Shown here in pieces: positions 7,589-8,569 of a stretch of DNA of 8,569 nt (positions are counted from its first letter, which is position 1; every line of letters begins with the position of its first letter). Below the pieces are notes generated by a model. That model was not told where the DNA came from. It ran no database searches and saw nothing but the letters and a program-made list of their open reading frames with translations. The stretch is taken from NCBI GenBank assembly GCA_946008205.1, contig CAMGAZ010000050.1, forward strand, positions 1-8,569, written 5' to 3'. The stretch comes from an uncultured Clostridium sp. (GTDB lineage: Bacteria; Bacillota; Clostridia; TANB77; CAG-508). Made by a program: the position numbers and the translations under genes.

Positions 7589-8117
7589 CGAGGAGGATAA
7601 ATACTTTAAAAAGAAAGAATCAAAGCCAATAATACCAAATGGATGTTCAATTCCTGAGAGGCAGAGACTAGAAATTAAAAAAATAGAAAATAAAGAAGAT
7701 TATATGGATTTGTTATTAGAAGCAGACCCATCAAAAGAAGCTATACATAAATATTTGGAAAAGTCAGATATGTATGGACTAAAAATGGGAGATGAGATTA
7801 TTTCTGTAGCAGTAATTTACCCTATTTTGTCAAACGAAGTAGAGCTAAAAAACTTAGCGACGAAAGAAAAATATAGGAATAAAGGCTATGCAAAGAAACT
7901 ATTAAAATCTCTTTGCGAAAATTATAAACAAAAATTTGATAAGATGATAGTCGGAACTACAGAAAATAACATACCATTTTATGTGAAGCAAGGTTTTGAT
8001 AAATATGAAAAGACAATAAAAAATTTTTTTGTAGATAATTATGATGAAGAAATATGGGACGGAGATTTACTTTGCACAGACATATTTTATTATTCAAAAG
8101 ATTTAAAGAAAAAATAA
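7575..8117 (+). CDS. QueH C-terminus fused to a GNAT acetyltransferase domain (continuation of the same gene)
   Basis: The frame is open from 7575 to TAA at 8117 and directly continues QueH once the extra C is ignored, for a total fusion of 344 residues. It starts with the QueH tail GCVFSEEDKYFKKKES, then IIPNG and a short link, then a GNAT domain from about residue 196 (LEIKKIENKEDYMDLLLEAD). GNAT motif A is LKNLATKEKYRNKGYAKKLL, with the acetyl-CoA loop RNKGYA at 265-270; the later FYVKQGF (299-305) is also typical. An independent start is poor: the first ATG in frame, 7704, has no ribosome binding site and would remove the first strand of the domain. GNAT enzymes move an acetyl group from acetyl-CoA to amines; the substrate here is unknown. 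The LLEADPSKEAIHKYLEK segment recalls a Bacillota GNAT subfamily with an ADPS motif. A link between acetylation and queuosine would be speculation. Confidence 0.8.
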   Translation, partial: GCVFSEEDKYFKKKESKPIIPNGCSIPERQRLEIKKIENKEDYMDLLLEADPSKEAIHKYLEKSDMYGLKMGDEIISVAVIYPILSNEVELKNLATKEKYRNKGYAKKLLKSLCENYKQKFDKMIVGTTENNIPFYVKQGFDKYEKTIKNFFVDNYDEEIWDGDLLCTDIFYYSKDLKKK

Positions 8118-8156
8118 AATATTATAGTTATTGAAATAATATCTAACATATATAAG

Positions 8157-8188
8157 AAATCTAATAGAAATATTAGATTTTTTATTTT
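8157..8188 (+). terminator. Rho-independent terminator after the QueH-GNAT gene
   Basis: AAATCTAATA (8157-8166) pairs perfectly with TATTAGATTT (8171-8180) around a GAAA tetraloop, followed by TTTATTTT. The stem is 10 bp and AT-rich, as common in AT-rich Bacillota. It probably ends the operon transcript and separates it from the gene at 8218. The 39 bases between the stop at 8117 and the stem show nothing else. Confidence 0.82.
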
Positions 8189-8217
8189 GCCTTCAAAAAG
8201 GAAGGAGTAAAAAGAAA

Positions 8218-8569
8218 ATGAAAAAAAATGAAAACAACAAACCAAAAAATAATGAAAAAATTAAAAAAGAAACAGAAAAGATTAAAGAGATTATAAGAAA
8301 GGAGACAGGTATTTATATAAAGAAGATGAACTCAAGAAACTTAAAGAAAGAATTTGAACAATTTTATTATATTATGGCATCAAATTATTATGAGTGTTTA
8401 ACAGCAATAGGGTATTTAGATGAAATAGAAACTGATTGCTTTGCTTGTATAAAAGATGATTACTTATCAGATTTTGTAAGGTCAATGAGTGCTATGATGA
8501 ATAAAATATTTTGTTTGGGTAATATTAAGAAAAAAGATAAGACCAGGATTAGTAAATATTGTACCTTTA
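8218..8569 (+). CDS. Unrecognised Lys-rich protein (5' part only)
   Basis: An ATG at 8218 with a strong AAGGAAGGAG site (8198-8207) opens a frame of 117 codons with no stop before the window end. I do not recognise the family. The first roughly 35 residues are very rich in K, E and N (MKKNENNKPKNNEKIKKETE), probably disordered or a charged helix. The rest looks folded, with an aromatic, mostly helical stretch (EQFYYIMASNYYECLTAIGYLDEIE) and five cysteines, at about positions 61, 75, 78, 99 and 115. No signal peptide or convincing membrane segment is seen. It follows a terminator, so it should have its own promoter, though I see no clear -35/-10 pair in the short space. Codon use (AGA, AAA, ATA) matches the neighbours. 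Confidence 0.7.
   Translation, partial: MKKNENNKPKNNEKIKKETEKIKEIIRKETGIYIKKMNSRNLKKEFEQFYYIMASNYYECLTAIGYLDEIETDCFACIKDDYLSDFVRSMSAMMNKIFCLGNIKKKDKTRISKYCTF

Noticed and set aside
7704..8117. Stand-alone GNAT gene starting at ATG 7704
   Set aside because: There is no Shine-Dalgarno site, the first strand of the domain would be lost, and the same frame is open back to 7575 with the QueH C-terminus.
8131..8156. Promoter (TTGAAA ... TATAAG) for the last gene
   Set aside because: The spacing is only 14 bases and it lies upstream of the terminator hairpin, which would stop its transcript.

Overview
The window is a strongly AT-rich bacterial segment with every supported gene on the + strand. Gene order (rimP-nusA-rnpM-infB-rbfA-nrnA-truB), AGA-dominated arginine codons, GA-rich Shine-Dalgarno sites and QueH instead of QueG all point to Bacillota, most likely an uncultured Clostridia-type organism. 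The exact lineage cannot be settled from this sequence.

Positions 1-7023 hold the conserved nusA-infB translation and transcription operon: the 3' end of rimP (30S maturation), nusA (transcription pausing, termination and antitermination), rnpM/ylxR (RNase P modulator), infB (initiation factor IF2), rbfA (30S maturation), nrnA (nano-RNase and pAp phosphatase) and truB (tRNA pseudouridine 55 synthase). Gaps are short or absent and no terminator lies inside, so one polycistronic transcript is likely. ylxQ, ylxP and ribF, usual members in relatives, are not where they would be expected.

Positions 7082-8117 carry a gene for QueH (last step of queuosine synthesis in tRNA) whose reading frame runs on, after a one-base shift, into a GNAT acetyltransferase domain. 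Read with one base removed, it is a 344-residue QueH-GNAT fusion. A clear AT-rich Rho-independent terminator follows at 8157-8188. A new, unrecognised gene begins at 8218 and leaves the window.

Two reading-frame lesions stand out. infB has an in-frame TGA at 3280-3282, exactly at the invariant second glycine of the IF2 switch I motif, and the protein continues perfectly on the other side. queH has one extra C at about 7573-7574, exactly in its conserved C-terminal Cys-Gly-Cys motif. Each is one nucleotide from an intact gene. Consensus error is the simplest explanation. Recoding of UGA as glycine or a real mutation are alternatives that reads and the rest of the genome can decide. I see no mobile element, CRISPR array, tRNA or rRNA here.
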